Origin: Verrucomicrobiia bacterium
GTDB taxonomy: Bacteria; Verrucomicrobiota; Verrucomicrobiia; Opitutales; Cerasicoccaceae
Assembly (NCBI GenBank): GCA_030432235.1
Contig: JAUIHT010000002.1
Coordinates: 1-64,000 of the forward strand
DNA: 64,000 nt
Direction of reading: 5' to 3'
This document shows positions 1 through 9,207 of this stretch, piece after piece. Made by a program: the position numbers and the translations under genes. Position 1 is the first letter of the stretch. Each line of letters begins with the position of its first letter. The notes under the pieces were generated by a model. The model saw only the letters and a list, made by a program, of their open reading frames with translations. It had not been told where the DNA came from and did not search any database.

Positions 1-2
1 CC

Positions 3-131
3 CCCCCCAGTCCATTTGCCAGTGCCTGTGGATGCCATGTCTTGTCGCCAACAAGACGGTTCCACTCGCTAACCCCCATGCTTGAATATCCCATCGTTCT
101 TGGAATCCACGAACCAAATTGTAGTGTATGA
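3..131 (+). CDS. possible C-terminal end of an upstream gene (partial)
   Basis: One forward frame stays open from base 3 to a TGA at 129-131, giving about 42 residues that end in ...HEPNCSV. The TGA overlaps the ATG of the next gene (ATGA). That next gene has no visible ribosome binding site, so translational coupling to an upstream gene would fit. The fragment carries no recognisable domain. The other two forward frames are also open for 70-85 bases here, so the call rests mainly on the ATGA overlap and may be wrong. Confidence 0.3.
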   Translation, partial: PPSPFASACGCHVLSPTRRFHSLTPMLEYPIVLGIHEPNCSV

Positions 132-1540
132 GCACAGTCATTAACTATCCACGTAAGGAGCAAACACCGGCTGAGGCCTTTGGCAGGGAGATGCTATCAA
201 TGGCAACCGCCAATCTGTTCTCCTGGCGGCAAGGACCGGGAGATTTCGGTGGTCTGCAATTACATGCCTGCTGGAACGCGGATTCCAGCCTTACCCGGAA
301 GTACCATGGTTCCAGCGTATCGAGAACGGCCTGGATTTATGAGGGGGTGCGGGAGCTGATGCACCGCAGTTCATCGCCACGCTGGCGCTATATAGCGGAC
401 CAGCTAATTGCCCAGATTCTATGGCAACAGAGCCCCGATGGTGGTTTTTTTCATGCAAGTGCGGAAGCCGAGCCGACATACACCTCCACTCTCAGTTGCC
501 CTATCCACCAAATGCTCCCGGTAGGAACCTTGTTGCTCCACTATGAAGAGACCGGCCCCGATGAACCTATCCGCAGTGAAATTGAGCATGTCCTGGAAAA
601 GCACCTCAAATGGTTCCATAACCATTGGTGGAAGATTGGTAATGCCTGGAAAAAGCCACTACCATTTCCGGGCTGGTGCGGCGTGACCAATCAGGACCTG
701 GTAGCGATAGCAAACCTTGGGCTTTACGGGAAAATCGTTGGCGATTGGGGGCCGTTTCAAGAGTACGGCTTGCCGGCATTGGATACCTACTTGAGTCCAC
801 GCTATTTTCACGAAGATACGGGCTTCTTTGAGCGAGGTGACAATCCGGATTTCACCGAACGGTGCATCTACATGTGCATCATCTCAAAAATGCTGGCGCG
901 CATAAACGATTTGCATCCCGACAAGCGGATTTCACAGACCTTGGAGAGAGTCGCCCATGCCATGGGAGATGCCGTTTATGTGGACGCTAACGGCATGCAT
1001 CAACTGGCCGTAGGGCTGGACGACGCAAAAACCCGCAGCCATGGGAAAGCCGTTTGGTCTAAAGAAAAAATCCAGATATCGGATTATCCAGAGGCCATCA
1101 TGACTTTCCATATGCTGGGGCACTACGATGAAAGGCTTAAGTCCCTTGGAGATGGCTTAGAGCAAACACTGGCTCAGTACGTATTCATGGATGGCACCCT
1201 TCCCACCACTCTGGATGCAAACAGGCCCATGTTTGCGATTACCACAGGCTCTTACTCCTTCTCGGTATTTTGGGACTTTCTCCTCTGGAAAAATCCCGAT
1301 GAAACACTCGCGGAAGACTTGCCTGCCTTACCCGCTATACGACGCCGTTGCCAGGACCTGGAGTATTTCACATTTCGTGATGGCTGGAGTTTGGAGCAGA
1401 ACGGACACGAAGTCTTCCATGGCACTAAGCGCATCACACACGGAATTGTCCCCGCCGGTGAAACTCTGGCCAACGACCCTTTTCAAGTTCCGGACAAGTT
1501 TGTTTTCGAAGAAGTCGTCGAAATACCAGATAACCCCTGA
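128..1540 (+). CDS. hypothetical helical protein, probably carbohydrate-related
   Basis: This is a 470-residue protein of unknown function. It has no clear signal peptide or membrane segment. The sequence alternates helical stretches with aromatic- and glycine-rich turns (for example WQQSPDGGFF near residue 100 and PFPGWCGVTNQDL near 175), as in the alpha/alpha toroid folds of many glycosidases and polysaccharide lyases. I could not assign it to a numbered GH or PL family. It is the first complete gene of a run with a GH78-like enzyme 17 bases downstream and an SGNH esterase after that. A role in degrading a rhamnose-containing glycan is therefore inferred from context only. No catalytic residues can be named. 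Confidence 0.75.
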   Translation: MSTVINYPRKEQTPAEAFGREMLSMATANLFSWRQGPGDFGGLQLHACWNADSSLTRKYHGSSVSRTAWIYEGVRELMHRSSSPRWRYIADQLIAQILWQQSPDGGFFHASAEAEPTYTSTLSCPIHQMLPVGTLLLHYEETGPDEPIRSEIEHVLEKHLKWFHNHWWKIGNAWKKPLPFPGWCGVTNQDLVAIANLGLYGKIVGDWGPFQEYGLPALDTYLSPRYFHEDTGFFERGDNPDFTERCIYMCIISKMLARINDLHPDKRISQTLERVAHAMGDAVYVDANGMHQLAVGLDDAKTRSHGKAVWSKEKIQISDYPEAIMTFHMLGHYDERLKSLGDGLEQTLAQYVFMDGTLPTTLDANRPMFAITTGSYSFSVFWDFLLWKNPDETLAEDLPALPAIRRRCQDLEYFTFRDGWSLEQNGHEVFHGTKRITHGIVPAGETLANDPFQVPDKFVFEEVVEIPDNP

Positions 1541-1557
1541 AGCCACCATCCCGAAAC

Positions 1558-3939
1558 ATGAACCTGAAAACCGCCTCAACTTTACCTAAATGCATAAAAA
1601 AAGCCCGTTGGATTTGGCCCGACAGTCATCACTGGGATTTGCATAATGGTTACGCGTTGTTCCGGCACAGCTTTCGTCTGAGCTCTGTTCCGGCCAACGC
1701 CCCGCTGTATATTACGGCAGACCAATCCTACCAACTGTATATCAACGGTCGCTATGTGTGCAGGGGGCCGGCGCGTGGATTTCAACGGAGCTGGCCACTG
1801 GACAGGATCAATGTCCGGCCCTGGCTGAAGAAGGGCAAAAACCTGATAGCCGTCCGGGCCCACAATCCCGGCTTCAGCAATTTTCAGTACTTGAGCCAGT
1901 GTTATGCCGGCCTGCTTGTGGCGGCCCAATGGGGCAAGGTTCACATTCAGAGCGATGAGACGTGGCTATGCCGACGCCAAAACGGCGTTCGCCGTGATAT
2001 GGTGCCAACCAGCGTTCAGCTTTTCTGCGAGGAAGCTATCGACCTCAATGAGGAAGAACCCGACTGGATGTCACCGGATTATAACGACAGTTCCTGGAAT
2101 GCTTCCCCGTATAGCACAGCCTGTAACGCTACGCCGCCTACCGCTGCCTGGAATGCCATGCCCTGGTACTCACTCGAGCCACGTGACATTCCCATGCTGG
2201 AGGAGATGGAGATTTCACCCGGAGCAGTTATTGGTGAGGCCAAGGGCCAATCCATCCCTGGCTACTCCGAGGTGCGCAATCTCTCCCTGCTTCGTTTCAG
2301 AGAAGGACTGTCTCACCAACCAACGAAAGGCGAGATCGCGAAAATCACTTTCGGCAGCTCAAAGAAGGGCCGATGGCAGAGCGTACTTATCGACCTTGGA
2401 AAGCTCCATGTGGGCAGCGTCATTCTCGATATTGCAGGCGCCCGCGGAGGTGAAATGGTGGAGTGCCATCATTATGAGACCATTGATGCGGAGACATTGA
2501 CCCCTGATTACATTCCTGATGCGCATTGCCGCATGGCCTTCAGCAACCGGCTGATATGCCGCAAGGGCAATAACCGCCATGCGTTCTATCACGCGCTTGG
2601 TTATCGCTACATGATACTGACCGTGCGCGACAACACATCGCCACTGAAGATCAAAACAAGCCTGCGTACGAGCGTCTACCCGATGGAGCAAAAGGGCGTA
2701 TTCAAATCTTCCGATACTTCGCTGGAGGCTATCTGGGAAACATGCGCCTGGACACAACGCATGTGCAGCCTGGACGCCTACGTGGATACCCCCTGGCGGG
2801 AACAAGCACAATGGTGGGGCGACGCACGCGTGCAGGCCTGGAATACATTTCACCTCAACGGAGATGACCGGTTGCTGCGCCGTGGCATTCGCCAGATTGC
2901 CTCACAGTCGACCCCGGACGGCGTCACCTATGGTCATGCGCCAACGATGGCGCATAGCTGCATTTTGCCTGATTTCACACTGGTGTGGATGCTGACCCTC
3001 TGGGACCACTACTGGCAAACGGGCAGCCTGGAAGCCTTCCAGGAGAATCAACCCACGCTGATAAAGGCACTGGACTACTTCACGAAGTGGCTGGACCCCA
3101 AAACGGGACTCCTGCGCTACGATGAACGCTTCTGGCTGTTTCTCGACTGGACCAGCCTGCGCAAGGAGGGGTACTCCAGCGTTTATAGCTTATGGTACCT
3201 GCACGCTCTTGACCGAATGAGTCAGCTTTACCAGTTAACCGGTGACGAAGCACGCGCGGAGTCGCTTAAAAGGAATGCGGGCAAGCTGCGTCGGAACCTG
3301 CGAAAGCTGATCGGCCCGGACGGGCTCATGCGTGACGGCTATGATGCCAAGGGACGCATCGATGCCCATTGCTCTGTTCACGCGCAGACTCTGTGCCTGG
3401 TGACCGGACTGGCCGGCAAGCATGAGAAGATCATGCTCGAAAAGAGTTTGTTGAAAGAAGTCACGGGCAAGAATCAATCGCAGGTCCGCCCTTCGGCCTA
3501 TTGGATTACCTACATTTACGAGGCACTCATCGAACGAGGTTTTGGCCCACAAGTGGTCGAGGACATCCGCTCCCGTTGGGCGCCCATGGTGGAGCACGGT
3601 ACCACCTGGGAAAATTTCCAGTCCGTAAAAGGACACGAAAGCTTTTCCCATGCCTGGTCGGCCCACCCTCTCTTCCACCTGATGCGAATCCTCGGAGGCA
3701 TCCGTCAGACCGCTCCGGCCTGGAAGGAAATCATCTGCCAGCCGAACTTCATCGGTGACCATGCCGATGTATCCATACCCAGCCCACGGGGCCGCATACG
3801 CTGCCATTGGACGCGCAAAGGAAACACCATTACGGGCCAACTCCAGCTCCCCAAGGACGTTACTGCCCGCCTGTGCCTCCCCGGGCAAGAGGAGTCCGTG
3901 GTCACCGTCCGTCACCACTTCGAACTGAACCAGGAGTGA
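1558..3939 (+). CDS. alpha-L-rhamnosidase-like glycoside hydrolase (GH78 type)
   Basis: This is a 793-residue enzyme of the bacterial alpha-L-rhamnosidase type. The N-terminal 200 residues look like the rhamnosidase beta-sandwich (ITADQSYQLYINGRYVCRGP, then ...WPLDRINVRPWLKKGKN). The central part is an (alpha/alpha)6 barrel with the signature DTPWREQAQWWGDAR. In it D410, E415 and D422 correspond to the acidic cluster around the general acid of GH78 (compare the family DERxGWxGD motif). The C-terminal region is a short beta domain. No signal peptide is seen, so it may be cytoplasmic or use an unrecognised export route. It is expected to remove terminal L-rhamnose from oligosaccharides by inversion. 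It starts 17 bases after the previous stop and ends 10 bases before the esterase gene, so the three are probably one operon. Confidence 0.88.
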   Translation: MNLKTASTLPKCIKKARWIWPDSHHWDLHNGYALFRHSFRLSSVPANAPLYITADQSYQLYINGRYVCRGPARGFQRSWPLDRINVRPWLKKGKNLIAVRAHNPGFSNFQYLSQCYAGLLVAAQWGKVHIQSDETWLCRRQNGVRRDMVPTSVQLFCEEAIDLNEEEPDWMSPDYNDSSWNASPYSTACNATPPTAAWNAMPWYSLEPRDIPMLEEMEISPGAVIGEAKGQSIPGYSEVRNLSLLRFREGLSHQPTKGEIAKITFGSSKKGRWQSVLIDLGKLHVGSVILDIAGARGGEMVECHHYETIDAETLTPDYIPDAHCRMAFSNRLICRKGNNRHAFYHALGYRYMILTVRDNTSPLKIKTSLRTSVYPMEQKGVFKSSDTSLEAIWETCAWTQRMCSLDAYVDTPWREQAQWWGDARVQAWNTFHLNGDDRLLRRGIRQIASQSTPDGVTYGHAPTMAHSCILPDFTLVWMLTLWDHYWQTGSLEAFQENQPTLIKALDYFTKWLDPKTGLLRYDERFWLFLDWTSLRKEGYSSVYSLWYLHALDRMSQLYQLTGDEARAESLKRNAGKLRRNLRKLIGPDGLMRDGYDAKGRIDAHCSVHAQTLCLVTGLAGKHEKIMLEKSLLKEVTGKNQSQVRPSAYWITYIYEALIERGFGPQVVEDIRSRWAPMVEHGTTWENFQSVKGHESFSHAWSAHPLFHLMRILGGIRQTAPAWKEIICQPNFIGDHADVSIPSPRGRIRCHWTRKGNTITGQLQLPKDVTARLCLPGQEESVVTVRHHFELNQE

Positions 3940-3949
3940 TGGCCCTTTT

Positions 3950-5995
3950 ATGATTCAGCATAGACTCATACCTGCCCTCTTGCTTACAGGCTTTATGGCT
4001 GTGGCCCAGCCTTTATGGGCTTTGAAGTTGGCCTCGCCATTTCAGTCCCAGGCAGTGCTTCAGCGAGACAAGCCGATACGCGTCTGGGGTGAAGCGGAGC
4101 CGGGCGCTACTGTTGAAGTCATTCTGTCGGAAGAATCCGGCACCACCATGGCAGACAGCGACGGCCATTGGGAAGTGACTTTGGGTGCGCTTCCCGCAGG
4201 CGGTCCCTATGAGTTGTCCGCATCAAGTGGGGATACGAATGTGCTTTTGGAGAACATCCTTATCGGCGATGTCTGGGTGTGCTCCGGTCAGTCCAATATG
4301 CATTGGCCGGTCTCCAAGAGCATGAACGCGCCCGAGGAAATGGCCTCGGCGAACTTTCCATCGATACGCCTCTTCAATGTTCCCGGGACCAAAGCTACGG
4401 AGCCCGCCAGGTATGCGAAGGGTCATTGGCAAATTTGCAGCCCGGATACAGTGCCTGAGTGCTCGGCAGTGGCATACTACTTCGCTCGCGAGCAATGGAA
4501 GACACATGGCGTACCGGTGGGATTGATAATCGCGTCCGTTGGAGCCACGCCGATACAATGCTGGCTTAGCGAGGCCGGTTATCAGAGCCACCCCAGGCTT
4601 CTGGAGATGGCAGCGGAAGCCGAGTTGCTGGAAGCTGAGCCAGAGCTGGCCGGGTCGATTTTCCAAAAGCGCTATCTAAAATGGTTTGAAGATAACCCGG
4701 TGTTCGATGTTGAGCCGAAAGGCACCGTCGCATCAGCATTTCTCGACCGGGATAACCGCACTGGATGGCGCTCAATCCGTCAGCCAATTTATATCGAGCG
4801 ATATGACTATCGCCAGCCGGGCATATACTGGCTGCGAACACGACGCCTCCTCCCCTCCGATTGGAGAGGAAAAAACCTGGTTCTGCATATCAGCCGCATT
4901 GATGATTGTGACGTCACTTATGTAAACGGGGTAAGAGTAGGTGCCACGGGGTTCGAGGAAACTGCCGAGCCGTGGTTTGCGTCACGGGCGTACCCTATTC
5001 CCGCCCACGTCAATGATCGGAAAGAAATCGCCATCAATATCCGTGTGCTGGAAATTCTTGGCTCCGGCGGCATCCCGGAGTTTGGCTCGATATACCTTTG
5101 CCCTGAGGACGCAGCGGATGAGCGGATGGATTTGAGCGGGCCATGGGAATTGAAAGTGGAGACTGAACTCCGGGCCCAGGATATCCCGCCTCCGCCGGAG
5201 TTGTCCCGTGGCTTCTCCGTCTACTACAATGGTATGGTTGCCCCGTTCGTCGGTTTCGCGGTCAAGGGATTCTTATGGTATCAGGGCGAAACCAACACAG
5301 CCGTTCCCATGGAGTACGAGCCACTGTTCAAGGCATTCATCCAAGACTGGCGGACCTTATGGGGCGACCCGGGGTTGCCGTTTCTCTATGTGCAGTTGGC
5401 CTCGTTTGAACCGCTTGGCGCCCTGATGCCCGATCCCAATGAAAACAGCGCCTGGGCACTACTCAGGGAATCTCAGACTTCAGCACTGGAACTGCCCGCC
5501 ACCGAGATGGCCACTACTTTGGACATCGGATCACCGGTGGACATCCATCCGCCCAACAAGCAGGAAGTGGGCAGGCGTCTCTCACTTTGTGCCGATAAGG
5601 TTGGCCATGGCCAAGCAGTCCTCTGCGGGGGGCCTCGGCTGGCGGACATGAGTATCGATGGAGAGCGCGTGCTGCTGCGTTTCGAAAACACAGGCGATGG
5701 CCTGCGTTGTAAGGCCTCGGACATCGGAGGCTTTGTCATGGCCGGAGATGATCGCAACTTTCACTGGGCTGATGCGCAGATCGTGGATAACGATACGGTG
5801 GTCATCAGCAGCAAAGAGGTACCTGAGCCCGTAAGCGTCCGCTATGCCTGGGCCGATAATCCTGAATGGGCAAATCTGGAAAATTCCGATGGGCTGCCCG
5901 CCGAACCTTTCAGGACGGACGACTGGTATCCCTATCAGGCCACTCCGGCAGTATCCACCAGTGGCAAGAAGACCATCGGAGCCTCTGAAAACTAA
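3950..5995 (+). CDS. secreted sialate O-acetylesterase-like SGNH hydrolase with an inserted jelly-roll domain
   Basis: This 681-residue protein has a signal peptide (MIQHRLIPALLLTGFMAVAQ, cleaved near residue 24). The SGNH fold shows the nucleophile motif CSGQSNMHWPV (Ser115), a central GFLWYQGETNT block and the late DIHPPNKQEVGRR block that supplies the Asp/His pair. This order matches the sialate 9-O-acetylesterase family. About residues 250-420 hold an extra beta-rich region (YWLRTRRLLPSDWRGKNLVL, then YVNGVRVG) resembling the galactose-binding jelly roll of GH2 enzymes. The enzyme probably removes O-acetyl groups from sugars in the periplasm or outside the cell. In Verrucomicrobiota such enzymes often act on non-sialic glycans. 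Its stop codon overlaps the stop of the convergent lyase gene. Confidence 0.88.
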   Translation: MIQHRLIPALLLTGFMAVAQPLWALKLASPFQSQAVLQRDKPIRVWGEAEPGATVEVILSEESGTTMADSDGHWEVTLGALPAGGPYELSASSGDTNVLLENILIGDVWVCSGQSNMHWPVSKSMNAPEEMASANFPSIRLFNVPGTKATEPARYAKGHWQICSPDTVPECSAVAYYFAREQWKTHGVPVGLIIASVGATPIQCWLSEAGYQSHPRLLEMAAEAELLEAEPELAGSIFQKRYLKWFEDNPVFDVEPKGTVASAFLDRDNRTGWRSIRQPIYIERYDYRQPGIYWLRTRRLLPSDWRGKNLVLHISRIDDCDVTYVNGVRVGATGFEETAEPWFASRAYPIPAHVNDRKEIAINIRVLEILGSGGIPEFGSIYLCPEDAADERMDLSGPWELKVETELRAQDIPPPPELSRGFSVYYNGMVAPFVGFAVKGFLWYQGETNTAVPMEYEPLFKAFIQDWRTLWGDPGLPFLYVQLASFEPLGALMPDPNENSAWALLRESQTSALELPATEMATTLDIGSPVDIHPPNKQEVGRRLSLCADKVGHGQAVLCGGPRLADMSIDGERVLLRFENTGDGLRCKASDIGGFVMAGDDRNFHWADAQIVDNDTVVISSKEVPEPVSVRYAWADNPEWANLENSDGLPAEPFRTDDWYPYQATPAVSTSGKKTIGASEN

Positions 5996-6999
5996 AGTTT
6001 GCCCATGACGTCACGGACGATGGCCTCGACGTCGATTCGACGAGGCTGAGTCGATGAACCTGTTGTAAGGTTTTGACGATCACAGAAACGAGCAGCCTCG
6101 TGGAAGCCGCAATCCGCCAACATGCAGGCGATAGTTTTGCGGGCTTGAGTGACGGACTGACCATCCATGGGCCCAAGAGGCTGACGCGGCTCACCGGTCC
6201 GGAAACCGCGCAGCTCGACACCGCTCCGAAAACCATCCGGAAAATTCCCGGCCTGTAGCATGAGGTTAATCAGGTCGAGCAGTTTAAACTGGATATCTCG
6301 ACACGTTGAATGATCGCCGCTCCGAAAGCATTCATACAATCGCATGACGACCTCCGGCACGACGCCACTGGTAGCGATAGTGCCGCCATCGCCGCCCATG
6401 AAGAGTGTCGGATAAAGAATCTCCTCACAGCCCACCAAGACCGAAAAGTCGGGACGTTGCGGCTTGATGGCATGCAGCGTATTGAGGAAGCGCGGCATAT
6501 CGCGGCTACTGTCTTTGATGCCCACGATGCGGGGGCAGTCCAGAGCAAGCCGCCGCACGGACTCAACCGGAATCTCGTTCGAGAACTGAGGGATGTTGTA
6601 GAGGACCACATCGATAGGCGAGCGGGCCGCAATCTCACGGAAGTAGTACTCCACGCTCTCAGGCTTCACCTTGTAGTAGTAGGGGCCGGTTACTGAGATG
6701 GCCCGGCAACCCAAGTCCGCATAGCGTTTGGCCGCCTTCAGAACGAGATCGATATTACCTTCCGCGGCTCCGGCCAGGATGGGTACGCGTCCGCGGTTTG
6801 CCTTGGCCATGACCTCCACGACGCGCAGGCGTTCCTCGAAGCTCAGCCGGATGAATTCCCCCGTACTGCCGTTGGGGTACAGGCCGCTAATACCCTTCTC
6901 GATCAACCATTCCGTCAAACGCGCCAACTCGGGTTCGTTAATGGAGCGATCCGCATTATACGGGACGATATTAGGACAGTAGATGCCGCTGATTTTCAT
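5992..6999 (-). CDS. DapA/NanA-family aldolase or lyase (2-keto-3-deoxy-sugar-acid type)
   Basis: This 335-residue class I aldolase-fold enzyme belongs to the dihydrodipicolinate synthase / N-acetylneuraminate lyase family. Hallmarks are YPNGSTGEF near the N terminus (pyruvyl carboxylate loop), VLYNIPQ (active-site Tyr) and RIVGIKDSS, whose lysine forms the Schiff base. A GTG at 7011 would add four residues. ATG at 6999 is preferred because it follows a GTGGA ribosome binding site, and the GTG overlaps the regulator's stop codon. The family includes 2-keto-3-deoxy-sugar-acid aldolases. Cotranscription with a GntR/FCD regulator, and divergence from an SDR/cyclase/Ldh_2 operon, suggest cleavage of a deoxy-sugar acid to pyruvate and an aldehyde. 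The exact substrate is inferred. Confidence 0.88.
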   Translation of the reverse strand: MKISGIYCPNIVPYNADRSINEPELARLTEWLIEKGISGLYPNGSTGEFIRLSFEERLRVVEVMAKANRGRVPILAGAAEGNIDLVLKAAKRYADLGCRAISVTGPYYYKVKPESVEYYFREIAARSPIDVVLYNIPQFSNEIPVESVRRLALDCPRIVGIKDSSRDMPRFLNTLHAIKPQRPDFSVLVGCEEILYPTLFMGGDGGTIATSGVVPEVVMRLYECFRSGDHSTCRDIQFKLLDLINLMLQAGNFPDGFRSGVELRGFRTGEPRQPLGPMDGQSVTQARKTIACMLADCGFHEAARFCDRQNLTTGSSTQPRRIDVEAIVRDVMGKL

Positions 7000-7010
7000 A
7001 AAAATGTCCA

Positions 7011-7679
7011 CTAAGGGCTAATGCTGGAGAGACTGATTCCCGAGGAGTGTATGTGTTGCCCCAATAGACTGACCGCCTTTTTGGCGTTACCTGCCTCCAG
7101 GGCCTCCACGATGCGTTTGTGCTCTTGATAAGCCTGCTCAATGAGCTGCGGGTGGCCTTTCAAAAGCTCCAGTATGTTGGGCCGGTATATAAGTAAGCGC
7201 TCAAGCGTTGAGGACAACCAGGGGTTATCCGACTGCTCGCACCAGAGGTCGTGCAGCAAAGTATCCAAGTCGAGCTGAGCCTGGATGCGACGCTCCGTTG
7301 CCTTCATGGCGTCGATTTGGTCGATCCGCTTCCGGACCTTGTTCAATTGTTTGCCTGGCAACGACTCAACCACCTCCTGGAGGGCAAGGCACTCAAGGGT
7401 TTCGCGCAGTTTATAGATTTGGCGGATATCCTGGTTGTCCAGCTTGCGTACAATGGGGGCGTGATTCGGCTTGAGAACCAGATAGCCGATAGCAGCCATA
7501 CGACGAACCGCCTCTCGCATCGGCGTCACTCCGACATTCCATTTTTCCGCCAGACGCTTCTCCCGCACACGTTCACCGTCCTTCAGCTCTCCATCCAGGA
7601 TAGCCTGGCGTAAGCGAGCAAAGGCGATGTCCGCGGAATCCGCCTTTCGGCGGGGGTTTGGGGGCGTCTGCTTTGGCAT
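7011..7679 (-). CDS. GntR-family transcriptional regulator, FCD (FadR-like) subfamily
   Basis: The 222-residue regulator has an N-terminal winged helix about residues 15-80 (ILDGELKDGERVREKRLAEK, then GVTPMREAVRRMAAIGYL). A helical ligand-binding FCD domain follows, with the typical IRQIYKLRETLECLALQEVV start and conserved polar positions (LHDLWCEQSDNPW, HKRIVEALEAG, LLGQHIHSS). FCD regulators bind small carboxylates or sugar acids and usually repress their own locus. The gene lies directly upstream of the lyase in the same transcript. A 105-base divergent gap separates it from the SDR gene and carries two palindromes that suit an FCD operator. ATG at 7679 is preceded by CTAGGAG at slightly long spacing. 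Confidence 0.93.
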   Translation of the reverse strand: MPKQTPPNPRRKADSADIAFARLRQAILDGELKDGERVREKRLAEKWNVGVTPMREAVRRMAAIGYLVLKPNHAPIVRKLDNQDIRQIYKLRETLECLALQEVVESLPGKQLNKVRKRIDQIDAMKATERRIQAQLDLDTLLHDLWCEQSDNPWLSSTLERLLIYRPNILELLKGHPQLIEQAYQEHKRIVEALEAGNAKKAVSLLGQHIHSSGISLSSISP

Positions 7680-7736
7680 GAGGTCTTTGTACTCCTAGGG
7701 ATATTCAAAATCTTGCGCAGTTGAAGTACAAACCTA

Positions 7737-7768
7737 TTGACATGGCTTCTGTCAATAGTCTATAGACT
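7737..7768 (+). promoter_or_regulatory. sigma70-type promoter overlapped by two palindromes (probable GntR operator)
   Basis: TTGACA at 7737-7742 and TATAGA at 7761-7766 are separated by 18 bases, a good housekeeping promoter for the SDR operon whose ATG is at 7784. The -35 is one half of the inverted repeat TTGACA-N7-TGTCAA (7737-7755). The -10 sits inside the perfect 12-bp palindrome AGTCTATAGACT (7757-7768). FCD-type GntR proteins commonly bind short palindromes with a GT/AC core like this. Binding here would block RNA polymerase. That this regulator binds it is inferred from position. Confidence 0.7.
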
Positions 7769-7783
7769 TTTGAAAATACCCCT

Positions 7784-8566
7784 ATGAAACTGGAAAACAA
7801 AAAAGCCGTCGTAACAGGTGCTTGCAGTGGTATCGGTAAAGCAATCGCAATCGCCTTTGCCAAGGAGGGCGCCGATGTCGCTATCCTCGATATCAATGAA
7901 AGTAAATCGAGCGAAGTCCTCGCAGCCATAAGCGAGTCGGGCCGGCAAGGCGTCTTCATCCAATGCGATGTCGGCAACGCCAAGGCGGTCGAGCAGGCCT
8001 TCCTTCAGGTGGACAAGGCCCTGGGTGGAATCGACATCCTGGTCAACAACACCGGCATCATTCGCTTTTCCCAAATTATGGATATGCCCGAGGAAGATTG
8101 GGACCTGATTCTGCAGACGAACCTGAAAAGCGTATTCCTCTGCTCCCAACAGGCAGGCCGACGCATGATTCAGCAGGGAAAGGGTGGAAGAATTATTTCT
8201 ATTTCCAGCATCCATGCTGTCCTCAGTGAACCGAACTGCGGCCACTATACGGCGGCCAAAGGCGGCATAGAAGCCTTCTCGCGCACCCTGGCCACCGAGC
8301 TGGCTCCGCACAAGATAACGGTGAATTACATCCGCCCCGGAGCCACCTATACCGAGCTGACAACCCCGATGTATACGCCGTCCGTCAAGCGTTCTCTCTT
8401 CGAACGCGTGCCGCTCAAGGAGATTGCGGATGCTTCGTGGATTGCGTCCGGCGCCGTCTATCTCGCCAGTGAGGAATCGCGCTACATGACTGGCCAGCAC
8501 CTGACCATTGACGGCGGGTACGTCATGGACGGTTCCCTCCCCTCAGCCGAATACTGCAAGGAATAG
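7784..8566 (+). CDS. SDR-family NAD(P)-dependent sugar or sugar-acid dehydrogenase
   Basis: This 260-residue classical short-chain dehydrogenase has the nucleotide-binding motif TGACSGIG (residues 11-18). NNTG (88-91) is a mild variant of NNAG. The catalytic set is N113, S141/S142, Y155 and K159, and the family ending reads MTGQHLTIDGGY. Several oxidative pathways for L-rhamnose, L-fucose and related sugars start with, or include, such an SDR. It is the first gene of an operon: a cyclase-family gene starts one base after its stop, and an Ldh_2 dehydrogenase follows. The substrate is not deducible from sequence. Context suggests a deoxy-sugar, its acid or a 3-deoxy keto acid. Confidence 0.9.
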   Translation: MKLENKKAVVTGACSGIGKAIAIAFAKEGADVAILDINESKSSEVLAAISESGRQGVFIQCDVGNAKAVEQAFLQVDKALGGIDILVNNTGIIRFSQIMDMPEEDWDLILQTNLKSVFLCSQQAGRRMIQQGKGGRIISISSIHAVLSEPNCGHYTAAKGGIEAFSRTLATELAPHKITVNYIRPGATYTELTTPMYTPSVKRSLFERVPLKEIADASWIASGAVYLASEESRYMTGQHLTIDGGYVMDGSLPSAEYCKE

Positions 8567-8567
8567 C

Positions 8568-9206
8568 ATGGCCCACTATATAGATATCAGCATTCCGACA
8601 TCGGAACGCACCACGGTATTTCCCGGCGATCCCGCGCCCAGGTTCGATTGGCCCAACTGGGCTATCAGCAAAGGAGACCCGGCCAACGTCGGGTTCTTCC
8701 AAGGCGGCCTGCACCATGGCACCCATGTGGATGCCCCCTGGCATTTCATCGGGGACGGCAAGAAGATGGAAGAAGTCGGCCTTGAGCCTTTCATCGGCCC
8801 ATGTCTCGTTATCGATGCGGGCTCGGCTCCTTGCATCACTGCTGAAATACTGGATGAGGCAACGAGGGGGAAGCCACCGCCAAGATTACTTTTTAAGACA
8901 CTTAACAGCCAGCAGGACTACTGGCATGAGCCGTGGAATCCCGACTTCGTGTACATCCGCGAAGACGCTGCCGGGTGGTGCGTGGATAAAGGAGTGCTAC
9001 TCATCGGCCTGGACTACCTGACGATTGATCCGCCTTCCGAGCCAACATTCCCGGCCCACCTCGCACTGCTTGGTGCAGGCACAGTCATTCTTGAGAACAT
9101 CAACCTGCGCCATATCACGCCCGGGGAGTACGAGTTAATTGCCGCTCCCGTCAATCTCCAGCAAGTGGACGGCGCGTGGACGCGTGCACTCTTGCGCGAG
9201 CTTTAA
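8568..9206 (+). CDS. cyclase-family metal-dependent hydrolase (kynurenine formamidase-like fold)
   Basis: The 212-residue protein has the cyclase-family metal signature HHGTHVDAPWHF at residues 49-60 (H49/H53/D55 and H59), preceded by the usual DISIPTS and VFPGDP segments. The family contains kynurenine formamidases and other amide, ester or C-C hydrolases. Tryptophan breakdown is unlikely given its neighbours. I infer it hydrolyses a lactone or a diketo-acid intermediate made by the SDR or Ldh_2 partner. ATG at 8568 is chosen because AAGGAA sits just upstream within the end of the SDR gene. A longer frame from 8508 would overlap the SDR by 59 bases. Confidence 0.87.
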   Translation: MAHYIDISIPTSERTTVFPGDPAPRFDWPNWAISKGDPANVGFFQGGLHHGTHVDAPWHFIGDGKKMEEVGLEPFIGPCLVIDAGSAPCITAEILDEATRGKPPPRLLFKTLNSQQDYWHEPWNPDFVYIREDAAGWCVDKGVLLIGLDYLTIDPPSEPTFPAHLALLGAGTVILENINLRHITPGEYELIAAPVNLQQVDGAWTRALLREL

Positions 9207-9207
9207 T

